Positions 37,190-47,154 are shown, counted from the first letter of the stretch. The stretch: 64,000 bases of DNA from Erysipelothrix piscisicarius (GCF_003931795.1 NZ_CP034234.1:310001-374000); one strand, 5' to 3'. Numbers and translations are program-made. Notes: a model not told the origin generated them from the letters alone.

Positions 37190-38194
37190 TTATAATTTAT
37201 TCATTGTTTCGATCATCTGCTTACGTTTAATCTCATAGCGAATAATCTCATGATTATTAACCAATAAGGGATCAAAATAAAATTGTTGGATTGGTCTATT
37301 CTCGTAGGTTGAGATGTTAACCGTTCTATTCTCTAAATCGTATGCAGAGGTATACTGTGTGTATTGTATCTGGTTTTTTTCATCGACAATCAATCCGTAA
37401 GGAATATCAAAGGTATTGAGGACGCGGAAAACTTTATCAAGTGTTTGGTCATCATTGGGTTGATTTGAGAGGTTATTCAAGACTGTTGCCCTTACAAATC
37501 GCGATTGTGGTGTATAGTCTCCGGGTAAGCCAAACAATCCATTCCCCGTACCAGAACTCAAACTTTCAAATTTACCAAACTTACGTGAAGGATAAATTTG
37601 ATTGTTCATGGAGACATAGTTTTGAAGGTTTTGAACATGCCAAGGAAATTCAGGCTGATTGGTGAAGGTTCCAATCTCGTTGGGATAAATATCAAAGGAA
37701 CCGGCGGAGTAAGGTTCAAGAACGATGCTAGCTCCTGTACGGTCTACAAAAACATAATGTTGAGGGATTACATTACCATGAATATTAGGTTCGTTGGATA
37801 TTGCGACCTCTTTAATTGCTTTACGGTGTAAATCGACAATCGAATCACAATTTAGTAGAGCCAAAGTTACAAATTCCTCTCCTCTTAAGGCCTGTTTACC
37901 CATCAATTCAATTGCACTGGTGGGTGCATAATCTGAGTAATCATTTCCATAATAGAAACTCCCACCTACGAGTCCATGTTCATTCATACCATCCATAAAT
38001 AAAAGATCCTGGTTCGAATCATGAAGACTAATGCCAGCTGCAGCATTTTTCGCTACAATGGGTGAAAGCATATGATTAATTGCTGTTCCACGAGGGACAA
38101 GCACGCCACAAACGGGCAAAAATGTATCAAATTCTTGAGTTCTACCCCAATAAGTATTATTTTGCTTTGAAATTACTTGTATTCCTGTACACAT
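37190..38194 (-). CDS. Choloylglycine hydrolase / penicillin V acylase family protein
   Basis: This 334-residue Ntn-hydrolase becomes active by removal of Met1 to expose Cys2 (MCTGIQVIS). Arg18 in YWGRTQEFD is the conserved active-site Arg. The position that is Asp21 in most bile salt hydrolases and penicillin acylases is Glu here (TQEFD), with an Asp two residues on. Conserved Asn is seen in FTNQPEFPWH. Family members split bile salts, penicillin V or N-acyl homoserine lactones. Which substrate applies is open. The start follows from the need for Cys2. No clear operon partners. Confidence 0.88.
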   Translation of the reverse strand: MCTGIQVISKQNNTYWGRTQEFDTFLPVCGVLVPRGTAINHMLSPIVAKNAAAGISLHDSNQDLLFMDGMNEHGLVGGSFYYGNDYSDYAPTSAIELMGKQALRGEEFVTLALLNCDSIVDLHRKAIKEVAISNEPNIHGNVIPQHYVFVDRTGASIVLEPYSAGSFDIYPNEIGTFTNQPEFPWHVQNLQNYVSMNNQIYPSRKFGKFESLSSGTGNGLFGLPGDYTPQSRFVRATVLNNLSNQPNDDQTLDKVFRVLNTFDIPYGLIVDEKNQIQYTQYTSAYDLENRTVNISTYENRPIQQFYFDPLLVNNHEIIRYEIKRKQMIETMNKL

Positions 38195-38257
38195 ATAAGT
38201 ACCGCCTTTCTCGTCTTTAATATATTACTATTTTATGTGAGCAATTAGTGAAGAAGC

Positions 38258-38291
38258 ATAAAAAAAAGCGAACCAATTGGACGGTTCGCTC
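38258..38291 (-). terminator. Terminator of nudF and its upstream membrane-protein gene
   Basis: On the minus strand GCGAACC and GGTTCGC pair around GTCCAATT and are followed by T8, directly after the Nudix gene. Confidence 0.88.
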
Positions 38292-38292
38292 A

Positions 38293-38829
38293 TTATTTTT
38301 GTGATAGATAATGATTTACTTTGTAAGCAAGGGAAATAGTTTTTGCATCCGTAATATTATTTGCTTCGATATCAGTAATAATATCATGAAGATCACGAGT
38401 ATAAACATTGAGCACTTCATTGTCGTCGAGGTCTTGGCCGACATAATCTAAATCCGATGCATAATAAAGATACAAGACTTCGTCAAGATATGCGGGTGAT
38501 GGATGAATGTATCCAAGTGGAACAAGTGTTTTCGCTACAAATCCAATTTCTTCCCGCAATTCCCTTAGCGCAGCATCAAGTGGCAACTCACCTTTATCAA
38601 TTTTTCCTGCAGGGAACTCTTGCATAATATGTTCAACACCATAACGATATTGATCAACACAGTAGAATGCTTGATCGTCATGGGTTGCGGCAATACAGAC
38701 ACCGCCATCATGTTTTAAAATCTCAGCTTCAAACATGCCAGTTTGTGTTTCAAATTCAACATTATATACATCTACAATTTTTCCTTGATACTTTAATACT
38801 TCATTTAGTTTTAAGCCATCTCTTACCAT
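38293..38829 (-). CDS. Nudix hydrolase, ADP-ribose pyrophosphatase type
   Basis: This 178-residue protein has the Nudix box GKIDKGELPLDAALRELREE followed by IGF (GX5EX7REUXEEXGU pattern). The surrounding fold, with QEFPAGKIDKGE and a Pro-rich PSPAYLDEVLYLYYA after the box, is the ADP-ribose pyrophosphatase (NudF) subgroup, which splits ADP-ribose to AMP and ribose-5-phosphate. It directly follows a small membrane-protein gene with no gap, so they share a transcript. Confidence 0.9.
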   Translation of the reverse strand: MVRDGLKLNEVLKYQGKIVDVYNVEFETQTGMFEAEILKHDGGVCIAATHDDQAFYCVDQYRYGVEHIMQEFPAGKIDKGELPLDAALRELREEIGFVAKTLVPLGYIHPSPAYLDEVLYLYYASDLDYVGQDLDDNEVLNVYTRDLHDIITDIEANNITDAKTISLAYKVNHYLSQK

Positions 38830-39024
38830 CTAATCTTCCTTCTTTATAATGTGTTTGATAAGAACTCCAAAAGCGACACAAAACATCAAGAGCGTGAGAA
38901 TTGTGAGGACCGTCGTATTAAGAAAATAATTAATAACGATTAAGAGTACAACAATCCCTAAAACAATCATATAGACATTGTCATTTGATGCTTTTTGAAA
39001 TCCTTTTTTAATTTGTTGGATCAT
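38830..39024 (-). CDS. Small membrane protein of unknown function
   Basis: This 64-residue protein has two hydrophobic helices (YMIVLGIVVLLIVINYFL and VLTILTLLMFCVAFGVLI) with a basic N-terminus and a KKED tail. AGAGGA precedes the ATG. It abuts the Nudix gene. I do not recognise the family. Confidence 0.7.
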   Translation of the reverse strand: MIQQIKKGFQKASNDNVYMIVLGIVVLLIVINYFLNTTVLTILTLLMFCVAFGVLIKHIIKKED

Positions 39025-39116
39025 AATTTTTTCCTCTAAAGTTTTCTTCTTCTCTTACATAATAATCCAAAATGATAAAACACACAACTTTTAGAATAGA
39101 CCACGCTATACCATGC

Positions 39117-39122
39117 TATAAT
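39117..39122 (+). promoter_or_regulatory. Extended -10 promoter of tmk
   Basis: TGCTATAAT (TGnTATAAT type) lies at 39114-39122, 22 bases before the tmk ATG; no good -35 is seen, as expected for an extended -10. Confidence 0.65.
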
Positions 39123-39143
39123 ATTCAAAGAAGAGGTGGCAAC

Positions 39144-39767
39144 ATGACATTATTTGTATCATTTGAAGGTCCTGAGGGAAGTGGTAAAACAACAATTACC
39201 AAGATCGTTTCGGATTATTTTGAGAAAAAAAATCAACCCGTCCTTTGTACTCGAGAACCTGGAGGAATTCGTATTTCTGAGAAAATTAGAGAACTGATTC
39301 TTGATCCGGATCATAAAGAAATGGATGATCGTACCGAAGCTTTGCTCTATGCTGCAAGTCGCCGACAACATTTAATTGAGAAAATTCAACCTGCACTAAA
39401 CCGAGGTGAATTGGTAATATGTGATCGATTTATTGATAGCTCACTCGCTTATCAAGGTTATGCTCGAGGTATTGGTATTGATGATGTATGGGATATAAAC
39501 ATGTTCGCTATTGATGGTTTTCTGCCCGATTTAACAATCTTTTTGGATGTCAAACCACAAGAAGGCCTAAATCGAATTGGTGTTCGTGGATATAAAGATC
39601 GTTTAGAGCTCGAAGGCGATGTCTTTCATGAGAAAGTATATGAAGGGTATCAAGAAGTGATTCGTCGTTTCCCAAACCGTATTAAGATTGTGGATGCACA
39701 TCAATCGATTGATGATGTTGCTTCCGATGTTATTAAGATTATTGAGAAACATTTGAATCATGAATAA
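39144..39767 (+). CDS. tmk: Thymidylate kinase
   Basis: This protein of ~207 residues phosphorylates dTMP to dTDP. It has the P-loop FEGPEGSGKTTITKIV, TREPGGIRISEKIRELIL, the DR motif VICDRFIDSSLAYQG and the TMPK lid region. GAGGTGG precedes the ATG at 39144; the in-frame upstream codons contain the promoter and are not coding. It overlaps holB by 8 bases. tmk-holB-rsmI follows the usual Firmicute order with several genes missing (yaaQ, ricT, yabA). Confidence 0.96.
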   Translation: MTLFVSFEGPEGSGKTTITKIVSDYFEKKNQPVLCTREPGGIRISEKIRELILDPDHKEMDDRTEALLYAASRRQHLIEKIQPALNRGELVICDRFIDSSLAYQGYARGIGIDDVWDINMFAIDGFLPDLTIFLDVKPQEGLNRIGVRGYKDRLELEGDVFHEKVYEGYQEVIRRFPNRIKIVDAHQSIDDVASDVIKIIEKHLNHE

Positions 39768-40710
39768 TGTTTCAAGTCAGGTTAAAGCGCTAAATCTCTT
39801 TCATCGTCAACAATCAAAAAATCGTGTTTCCCATGCCTATTTAATCGTTGGAGATTATGGAACGCTTGATTTTTCTAAATACATGGCAATGAGTATGATG
39901 TGTTGCGAACAAGACATTGGTGCCTGTGGTTCTTGTCTTACATGCCAACGAATAAACAATGAAAACCATGCGGATTTTAGAATACTTAGTGGTAAAGAAC
40001 AAAGTATTAAGAAATCAGAGATCATTGATCTCAAGGAATATTTCAGTCAATCATCAATAGAAACATCAGGGCACCAAGTCTACATTATTGAAGATGTGGA
40101 TAATGCGACCGTAGAGGCGATGAACAGTCTTTTGAAATTCTTAGAAGAGCCAGAAGGTGATATCGTTGCAATCTTAACAACACGCAATGAAAATCGTGTT
40201 CTTGAGACCATACGATCCAGATGTCTCACAATCCATTTGGAATCGATGAATCATCAAATGTTATTTGATGTGGCATGTGAACAAGGGATTGATCCAATTG
40301 ATGCTTATTTATTATCGAGGATGAATCAAAATAGTGAAGAACTAAATCATCAGATTAATGATGACGTCTATAGAGAAGCCAGTTCAATTTTCTTTGATGT
40401 ACTTGAATCTTTAAATCAACGAGACTATTTGTCGGCGATCTTAACCTTACAAGTTGAGGGGATTAAGAAAAAAAGATTGGATCGGGAACGATTGGTATTA
40501 CTTTTTGAATTATTCGAATTATCGTTCTCATTACAAGGTCAACACGAACAAACAATCCAAGTTCAAACAAATCGCATTACAAATGAAGATCGTATTCATT
40601 TGCTTCAAATTGTTTTAAGCTTAAAAGATCGGATTCGACCGGGCGTCAATATTAACCTTATCATTGATCAATTTGCTTATGAATTAACGAAATACTATCA
40701 GAACCTTTAA
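39760..40710 (+). CDS. holB: DNA polymerase III delta' subunit
   Basis: This 316-residue clamp-loader subunit has N-terminal SHAYLIVGDYG in place of a functional P-loop. Its zinc cysteines are in CCEQDIGACGSCLTC. The AAA+ core has IEDVDNATVEAMNSLLKFLE and the SRC motif TIRSRCLTIHLES. The lack of Walker A function is normal for delta'. Its start overlaps the tmk stop. Confidence 0.93.
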   Translation: MNNVSSQVKALNLFHRQQSKNRVSHAYLIVGDYGTLDFSKYMAMSMMCCEQDIGACGSCLTCQRINNENHADFRILSGKEQSIKKSEIIDLKEYFSQSSIETSGHQVYIIEDVDNATVEAMNSLLKFLEEPEGDIVAILTTRNENRVLETIRSRCLTIHLESMNHQMLFDVACEQGIDPIDAYLLSRMNQNSEELNHQINDDVYREASSIFFDVLESLNQRDYLSAILTLQVEGIKKKRLDRERLVLLFELFELSFSLQGQHEQTIQVQTNRITNEDRIHLLQIVLSLKDRIRPGVNINLIIDQFAYELTKYYQNL

Positions 40711-40730
40711 TTTCGATTAAAGGTTTATCT
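40702..40730 (+). terminator. Hairpin after holB (weak terminator)
   Basis: AACCTTTAAT and ATTAAAGGTT pair around TTCG with a modest T content after it. Readthrough to rsmI is likely. Confidence 0.6.
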
Positions 40731-40746
40731 ATTTTAGGAGAATGTT

Positions 40747-41592
40747 ATGATAAAACAACAAAGTTTTAAAAACGAAAAACCAACACTATTCCTGGTTGCA
40801 ACACCAATAGGAAATTTGAATGAGATGACACCCAGAGCGATTGAGACATTGAAAAATGTTGATGTTATTGCGGCAGAGGATACACGCAATGCACGCAAGC
40901 TATGTTCACACTTTGATATCAACACAAAAATGATCAGCCATCATATGCATAATGAACAAGAATCAACTAAAGGGATTCTTGATTTATTGGAATCAGGCTT
41001 AAGTGTTGGTTTAGTCAGTGATGCAGGATATCCATTAATCTCTGATCCAGGCCAAACATTAGTTCGCGATGTCATTGCCGCGGGCTTTAATGTTGTCCCA
41101 ATATCAGGAAGTAGTGCCTTTCTTAATGCACTGGTTGCATCGGGACTTATTGTTCACCCTTTCGCATTTATGGGCTTTATGGAGCATAAAGAAAGCCAAC
41201 TTAAAAAACAATTAATCCAAAACAAGGATTTACCAATGACGACAATCTATTATTTATCAGTTCATAAATTAGAAAAGACACTCGAAATCGTGTATGATGT
41301 GTTAGGTAATCGAAAGATTTGTCTTGTGCGTGAGATTACAAAAATGCACGAGGAGTTTATACGTGGTACGGTTACCGAGGTTATGGAGTCAGTTGAGACG
41401 ATAAAAGGTGAGTTTGTAATTGTTATTGAGGCGAACACTGATGTATCAGAAGTAAGCTTTGATGATTTAATCATTCGCATTAAGGAACAGATTAATGCAG
41501 GAAATTCTGTTTCACGTTCAATTTCTTCTGTGGCCAAAGAGAATGGTGTTTCAAAAAACGAGCTCTATTCTTACTATCACGAGAATAAATAG
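40747..41592 (+). CDS. rsmI: 16S rRNA 2'-O-methyltransferase RsmI
   Basis: This 281-residue SAM-dependent enzyme methylates the ribose of C1402 in 16S rRNA. It has the TP-methylase signature LFLVATPIGNLNEMTPRAIE and AAEDTRNARKLCSHF, then LVSDAGYPLISDPGQTLV and ISGSSAFLNALVASGL. AGGAG stands before the ATG. guaC follows 9 bases downstream. Confidence 0.96.
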   Translation: MIKQQSFKNEKPTLFLVATPIGNLNEMTPRAIETLKNVDVIAAEDTRNARKLCSHFDINTKMISHHMHNEQESTKGILDLLESGLSVGLVSDAGYPLISDPGQTLVRDVIAAGFNVVPISGSSAFLNALVASGLIVHPFAFMGFMEHKESQLKKQLIQNKDLPMTTIYYLSVHKLEKTLEIVYDVLGNRKICLVREITKMHEEFIRGTVTEVMESVETIKGEFVIVIEANTDVSEVSFDDLIIRIKEQINAGNSVSRSISSVAKENGVSKNELYSYYHENK

Positions 41593-41601
41593 GAGGCCGT
41601 A

Positions 41602-42576
41602 ATGAAAATATTTGATTACGAAGATATTCAATTAATTCCAAATAAATGTATTGTGAAAAGTCGCTCTGAATGCGATACAAGAGTTAAATTGGGAAATCGA
41701 ACCTTTGAAATGCCTGTTGTTCCTGCAAACATGCAAACAATAATCGATGAACCGCTCGCTATTTGGTTAGCAGAACATAATTATTTTTATGTTATGCATC
41801 GTTTTAACGAGGAACGTCGTTATGGATTTATTCAAGATATGAATCAACGCGGTCTATATGCCTCCATTAGTGTTGGTGTAAAAGATGACGAGTATGATTT
41901 TGTACGTCGATTGGCAGCAGATAATGTCATTCCTGACTATATTACAATCGACATTGCGCATGGTCATTCTGAGCAAGTTATTCGAATGATTAAGCACATT
42001 AAAGAATTCTTACCAAACACATTTGTGATTGCAGGAAATGTGGGAACCCCAGAAGCGGTTCGTGAACTTGAGAATGCAGGAGCAGATGCTACGAAAGTGG
42101 GTATTGGCCCGGGTAAGGTATGTATTACGAAATTAAAAACTGGGTTTGGAACAGGTGGATGGCAATTATCCGCATTATCATGGTGTGCTAAGGCTGCTCG
42201 CAAACCTTTGATTGCAGATGGAGGAATCCGAGATCATGGCGATATCGCTAAGTCAATTCGATTTGGTGCTACGATGTGTATGGTTGGATCATTATTTGCA
42301 GGACATGAAGAATCACCTGGAGAAACAATTGAAGTTGATGGCGTTCCATTCAAAGAATATTTTGGAAGTGCATCACAATTTCAAAAAGGTGAACATAAAA
42401 ATGTTGAAGGAAAGCGCATTTTAATTGAACATAAAGGAAAAATCGAGGATACTCTACGCGAAATGCAACAAGATCTTCAATCATCCATTTCTTATGCTGG
42501 AGGTCGCGATCTTGAAGCGATTCGTAAGGTTGATTACGTGATTGTTAAGAACAGTATTTTTAATGGGGACCGTTAG
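41602..42576 (+). CDS. guaC: GMP reductase
   Basis: This 324-residue TIM-barrel enzyme turns GMP into IMP with NADPH. The loop [20 protein letters not shown] carries the catalytic Cys. Absence of a CBS domain and the GMP-reductase-type N-terminus ([20 protein letters not shown]) separate it from IMP dehydrogenase, as does the short length. GGAGG precedes the ATG. In the same operon as rsmI. Confidence 0.96.
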   Translation: MKIFDYEDIQLIPNKCIVKSRSECDTRVKLGNRTFEMPVVPANMQTIIDEPLAIWLAEHNYFYVMHRFNEERRYGFIQDMNQRGLYASISVGVKDDEYDFVRRLAADNVIPDYITIDIAHGHSEQVIRMIKHIKEFLPNTFVIAGNVGTPEAVRELENAGADATKVGIGPGKVCITKLKTGFGTGGWQLSALSWCAKAARKPLIADGGIRDHGDIAKSIRFGATMCMVGSLFAGHEESPGETIEVDGVPFKEYFGSASQFQKGEHKNVEGKRILIEHKGKIEDTLREMQQDLQSSISYAGGRDLEAIRKVDYVIVKNSIFNGDR

Positions 42577-42613
42577 ATTAAAGCAAATATTCTTGTAAAA
42601 GCATATTTTATGC

Positions 42614-42619
42614 TATAAT
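42614..42619 (+). promoter_or_regulatory. Extended -10 promoter of the PerR-like gene
   Basis: TGCTATAAT (42611-42619) has TTGTAA 15 bases upstream. The promoter overlaps the dyad AGCATATTTTATGCT, a possible operator for the regulator itself. Confidence 0.6.
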
Positions 42620-42635
42620 TAAGATGGTGATGATA

Positions 42636-43037
42636 ATGAGTATCAAGCTTACTAAACAAAGACAAGAGATTTTAGATTTAATTCAAGCATCTGAAGGTCA
42701 TATGACGGCAGATCAAATTCATACAAAACTTAAAGAAGGTGATGTATCAATTGGAATTGCGACGGTCTATCGAAATTTAAATGTGCTCTATAATGAAAAA
42801 TTAATAAACCGTGTAAGACATCCAGAACTTGGATTTATCTACGATAAAAATCTACACGATCATTATCATTTTAGATGCAGAGAATGCAATCGCATTGAAG
42901 ATGTGGAATTAGATTACCGAAAAGAATTACATCAACTCGTCGAAGAAGAATTAGGATGCCTCGAGTTAGATCACGACATTACATTCGAGGGGATTTGTAA
43001 GGACTGTTTGGCAAAATCAAATCAAAAACATAAGTAA
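42636..43037 (+). CDS. Fur family regulator, PerR-like
   Basis: This ~133-residue protein has the Fur winged helix (KLTKQRQEILDLIQASEGHM, IATVYRNLNVLYNE) and the metal region HDHYHFRCRECNRIEDVE plus the second pair GICKDC. HDHYHFRC fits the PerR arrangement of the regulatory site (a peroxide-sensing His/Asp set) better than the HIHKHH of the other Fur-type gene in this window. PerR represses oxidative-stress genes until peroxide oxidises it. The start is probably 42636 (MSIKLTKQRQ); a Met 12 bases upstream is possible. A terminator follows. Confidence 0.87.
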   Translation: MSIKLTKQRQEILDLIQASEGHMTADQIHTKLKEGDVSIGIATVYRNLNVLYNEKLINRVRHPELGFIYDKNLHDHYHFRCRECNRIEDVELDYRKELHQLVEEELGCLELDHDITFEGICKDCLAKSNQKHK

Positions 43038-43041
43038 GAAC

Positions 43042-43072
43042 AAAAAAAGGAGCCTTTGCTCCTTTTTTTTTA
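43042..43072 (+). terminator. Terminator after the PerR-like gene
   Basis: AAAGGAGC and GCTCCTTT pair around CTTT, followed by T8. The A-rich 5' side lets it work for the convergent XRE gene as well. Confidence 0.9.
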
Positions 43073-43096
43073 CCTTCATCGAAAGATGATGGCTTT

Positions 43097-43453
43097 CTAT
43101 TTGTAACCCAGTGCTACTTTACCTACTGCTTCATTTACTTTTTCATAACTATATAAATCTAATTGAGAAAAACATTCAACAAGTTGATCAACTGTAACAG
43201 ATTGAAGATGTTCAACGATTGCTGTTGCGGTTAAAGCTTCAAGTTCTTCTTCTAAACCTAATAAGTACGTTGGAGTTGTTTCTAAAGCCTCGGCGATATC
43301 ATAAATTTTTGACTGGGGAAGATCGATCACACCTGCTTCAATTTTGGCAATTGTAGAACGTGATGTATACCTTACAGCAACAGCAAGTTCCTGTTGAGAA
43401 ATACGTAGTTCTTTTCGACGTGCCTTCAGTCTTTGACCTAATATATTCGACAT
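43097..43453 (-). CDS. XRE family DNA-binding protein
   Basis: This 118-residue protein has an N-terminal HTH_3 domain (LGQRLKARRKELRISQQELA, then SRSTIAKIEAGVIDLPQSKI and YDIAEALETTPTYLLGLEEE). A C-terminal ~50-residue part has no known motif. The layout is that of small phage-type repressors or stress regulators. AAGGAG precedes the ATG. It is divergent from the LPXTG surface-protein gene, so it may control that gene; no operator was identified. Confidence 0.87.
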   Translation of the reverse strand: MSNILGQRLKARRKELRISQQELAVAVRYTSRSTIAKIEAGVIDLPQSKIYDIAEALETTPTYLLGLEEELEALTATAIVEHLQSVTVDQLVECFSQLDLYSYEKVNEAVGKVALGYK

Positions 43454-43474
43454 AATTACTCCTTCACCTCAATG

Positions 43475-43503
43475 AATATAGCATTTATATCTCTAATTTG
43501 CAA
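43475..43503 (-). promoter_or_regulatory. Promoter of the XRE gene
   Basis: On the minus strand TTGCAA (43498-43503) and TATATT (43475-43480) are 17 bases apart. Confidence 0.65.
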
Positions 43504-43635
43504 TATCTATTCAGAGAGTGTGAAATTTCCATATAAAATCTGTCCTTTCTTGAATTAATATGGTGAATAATACGCCCTTTTGGATAAATTATTACCAAGA
43601 CGGTAAAAAAAGTGGACATTTTACGACAAAAATAA

Positions 43636-43664
43636 TTGACTAAATATGTGAAAACAAATATTAT
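43636..43664 (+). promoter_or_regulatory. Promoter of the vWA/Cna-B surface-protein gene
   Basis: TTGACT (43636-43641) and TATTAT (43659-43664) are 17 bases apart. The dyad GTGATTAAAAATCAC (43672-43686) at the transcript start could be an operator. Confidence 0.75.
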
Positions 43665-43716
43665 CAACGTTGTGATTAAAAATCACTTTTAAATGATACT
43701 TGTAAGGAGGAAAAAA

Positions 43717-46700
43717 ATGAGAACGAGAATCATTAAAAGCGGATTAACAACCGTGTTAATCACAATGGTATTATTATCAGTAAGTACATCTTTTGTATCT
43801 GCGGAAGGACATCCTTCTACAAGTGTTAAAACATTAACAAATTCAGTACAAATAGATGATATGCAAGAAGGTTCGGTTCGCGTATTTAAAACAGCGAAAC
43901 CAATTCCCAACACGATTAATCGTTGGGAAATATCGATTGATGTATATTGACGCGTAAAGCGGGAACCATCAGACATTGTTTTGGTACTTGATACATCCGG
44001 AAGTATGGATCCACAAAAAAATCCACAAGGAATTGATCGGATATCAAAGGCTAAACGTGAAGCGATTCGTTTTGTGAATGAAATTTTTGAAAGAGATGAC
44101 ACCGCTCGAATTGCCCTTGTATCCTATGGAACACGGGTAAAAACAAATTCATTTCATACCAAAAATGATGCAACGCATTTAATTGATGAAATTAATAATC
44201 TTAAAGCCGAAGGAGGGACCTTTACGCAAGGGGCACTTCATGAAGCGAAAACATTATTAAATCAGAGTACGGCGCCAAATAAAACAATAATCTTGTTATC
44301 AGATGGGCAACCCACTTATCGATATCCACTCAAGGCAAAAGTAAATCAAGAATTACTTGGTTTTGAGGGAAATGTTATGGTTCAAAAACGCTATAATGGA
44401 CAACAACGTCCTTTTGATCCGGGAATTCCAAGTTCGGTGAACTATGCGATTCCCGGATATCGATTTAAATCATTACCGAATACCGATCATTTTGATTATA
44501 GCGCTCCGGTTTACGGAACGGGTAATGAGTATTATTTGGATCAACTTGGCGATGTACTATCATATGGAAATAAGAATTATTTTGTCTATATGTCTTCAGC
44601 AGACGCATCCATTGTCGAATCCAATCAAATTCATCAAGAACAAATCCATTTATACTCAATTGGATTTGATACCGATGATAAGGGAACCGAAATATTGAAG
44701 CGTATCAGTAAAGGAAATTATTATGATGCTACATCAAGCCGTGATAATCTGGATGATATCTTTAAGGAAATTTCAAACAATATTTTTTCTGCGGCGAAGG
44801 ATATTCATATTGATGACCCAATGAGCGATGCTTTTGATGTTGATATGTCACGTTTGGATGATGCACTCTTACCAATGTATGATTCAAACCAAAAACGTTT
44901 TAATGTTCGAAGTCTAGGACTGTATGATTACGATAGTGATATCCAACACTTTGGCTATCACTATGAAGTCAAAACAAATCCATTGGCAAATATAAATGAG
45001 CACAACTTCTTTGAACTAAACAAAACAACAACCATTACGTATACAGACATCAATAATCAAACCGTTAAAAAAGAGATTACAGTTCCACAGGCTAAGCCAA
45101 CACCCGTTCGACTTAAAACAGAAGTCTATAAAGCGGATAAATCACGGGATTTAAAAACAGATTATCAAGCGAATGTCGTCTTTAAATCGGATCATGATGA
45201 ACAGAAACTTCATCATGTTAGTGCAATGAATGAAAGCACGACGTCATGGTCCTTTACAGATTATGGAGCGTATGATGTTCGGATTGAGGCACTCAATGTG
45301 AAAGACGAAGCACATAATCTTAAGGATTATGATGTTGTCTACGAATATTATGAGTATGTAAATGGTGAGCGTAAACCTGTATCGCGTTTAAACATTCAGA
45401 ATCAACCGGAATCGTATGAGGTTGTGGTTAAACTTTATCAGAAACAATTAGGAACTATCACAATTGATAAGACCGTTAAACAGGGATCAAAAACAATATA
45501 TCCTGATGATATTTTTATTTTTGAAGTCTTTAATCAAGACTACAAAATTGATGAAATTCGGTTAAAAGCGGGCGAGCATAAAACACTCACCGATTTACCG
45601 CTGGGCTCCTATCGTGTTGAAGAAAAAACACTAGGAGGATTTAGTCCAAGAACCCCACAACAATCCTTTGAAATAACGTATCAAGGTCGTGATCATACCC
45701 TTCATTTCACAAACGATGTTGAGAATAGAACATCTTATGAGGTCGAACAGATTTGGGATGGCGGTCCTCTCGAAAAACCAGAGATTGAAATGATTCTTTA
45801 TCGTCAAAGTGTAACAAATCCTGAACGTGTAGATTCAAAACGCTTAACAAATGGACAAACAAAAGCCATATTTACTGATTTAGAAAAAACAGATAAAAAT
45901 GGAAATCTTTATACATACTGGGTTGAAGAAGGCGATCAAGAGGGTCTGCTTCAAGAACACCACTATACCGCTGAGCGCATCGATGCCTTCACGATCGTGA
46001 ATCACTATTATTCCCCTAAAACAACATTCACCATGACAAAAATATGGGATGGTGGTCCAGAAATTAAACCTGAAATTGAAGTTCAGCTTCTAAAAAACGG
46101 TGAAACTGTAGGCAATCCAATCATTCTTCATCACGGCGAAACAACCTATACGTGGACCGATCTTGATGAATTTGACAAAGACGGAAATATAATTAACTAT
46201 CGTGTTCGTGAAATCAACGAACCTGAAGGATATATCCAAGCACTTGATGAAACAGGCGCCATCATAACAAATCACTTTCAACCTGAAGTTCGAACCATTA
46301 ACGCTTACTTATATTGGGAACATGGACCGGATGAAAAGCCAACGGTTATTTTTGATCTCTATCAAGTTGTCGATGGTGTCGATCGCTTAACAGTAATTAA
46401 CACATATCATCCCCCTGTTCAGGAATTTACGTTAAATAAGCAATGGGTGGGGGGCGAAAAGATCCAGGCAGAAGCAACATTTACGTTGTATCAAAACGAA
46501 AAGGTCTATAATGTGGTAAAGCTTTCATACAACGATACAAATTATAAATGGCTTGTAGACGCAAAGGATCTTAAAGGAAATGCGTTTACGTATCACCTTG
46601 AAGAAACTTCCGTACCTGATGCCTTTGTATCGGAACGTATTGATGCATGGACCTTCCGTAATACCTACACATCACCTAAACGTGATGTAACCGTGACAAA

Positions 46701-47145
46701 GCATTGGATCAATGCGCCTGAAACGGTACCAACGATTCATCTTCAACTCTTAAGAAACAATGAACCAATGGGTGACCCAATTACTTTAGAGAGTGGTCAA
46801 AGAACCTATACATGGAAACATTTAGATGAGACCGATGAACAAGGCAATGCATATGACTATCGAGTTTATGAAATTGATCCCCCTAAAGGTTAGCAAGTTT
46901 CCTATAGTGAAGATGGACTGGAAATCTTTAATAAGTATCAAGAAGATGTGTCTAACATTCGGAACGAAAATCCCTCAAAGAATACACCGAATAAAAAACC
47001 AATCCTACCAGATGAAAAACCGAATCATCATGCTCTGAATCATGAGGTTCTCCCCCAAACAGGCGTTGGAAATCCAGTTCGATTGATTCCGGGAACGGTA
47101 CTGTTTGGTTTGGGTGTTATTTTATTATTGAAAAAGAAACATTAG
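43717..47145 (+). pseudogene. LPXTG surface protein with von Willebrand A and Cna-B repeats, two in-frame stops
   Basis: One frame of 1142 codons runs from the ATG after AAGGAGG to 47145. It has a signal peptide ending VSAEG and a vWA domain (residues ~85-280) with the MIDAS motif LVLDTSGSMD. A linker follows, then Cna-B-type beta repeats from about residue 579 to 1059 (IDKTVKQGS, EQIWDGGP, TKIWDGGP, NKQWVGG, TKHWINAP). The C-terminus has LPQTG at ~1112, a hydrophobic helix and KKKH, the sortase-anchoring signal. The frame is cut by TGA at 43948-43950 and TAG at 46891-46893. The first stop removes all but the first 77 residues; the second removes the anchor. One Cna-B repeat (~859-903) is half-length. 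Adhesin or pilus-tip roles are typical for this architecture. Confidence 0.92.
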
Positions 47146-47154
47146 TTTTATATT

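Noticed and set aside
41510-41526. Possible parS half site in rsmI (TGTTTCACGT...)
   Set aside because: The right half does not match (TCAATT), so only about 11 of 16 bases agree.
42111-42120. CCCGGG in guaC as a Noc site
   Set aside because: It encodes the conserved Gly-Pro-Gly-Lys loop and the flanks do not fit the consensus.
43948-46893. Stop-codon recoding (selenocysteine or suppressor tRNA) in the surface-protein gene
   Set aside because: The stops are TGA and TAG, and a nearby pseudogene has TAA; no SECIS-like element is evident and no single recoding rule covers them. Mutation or error is simpler.
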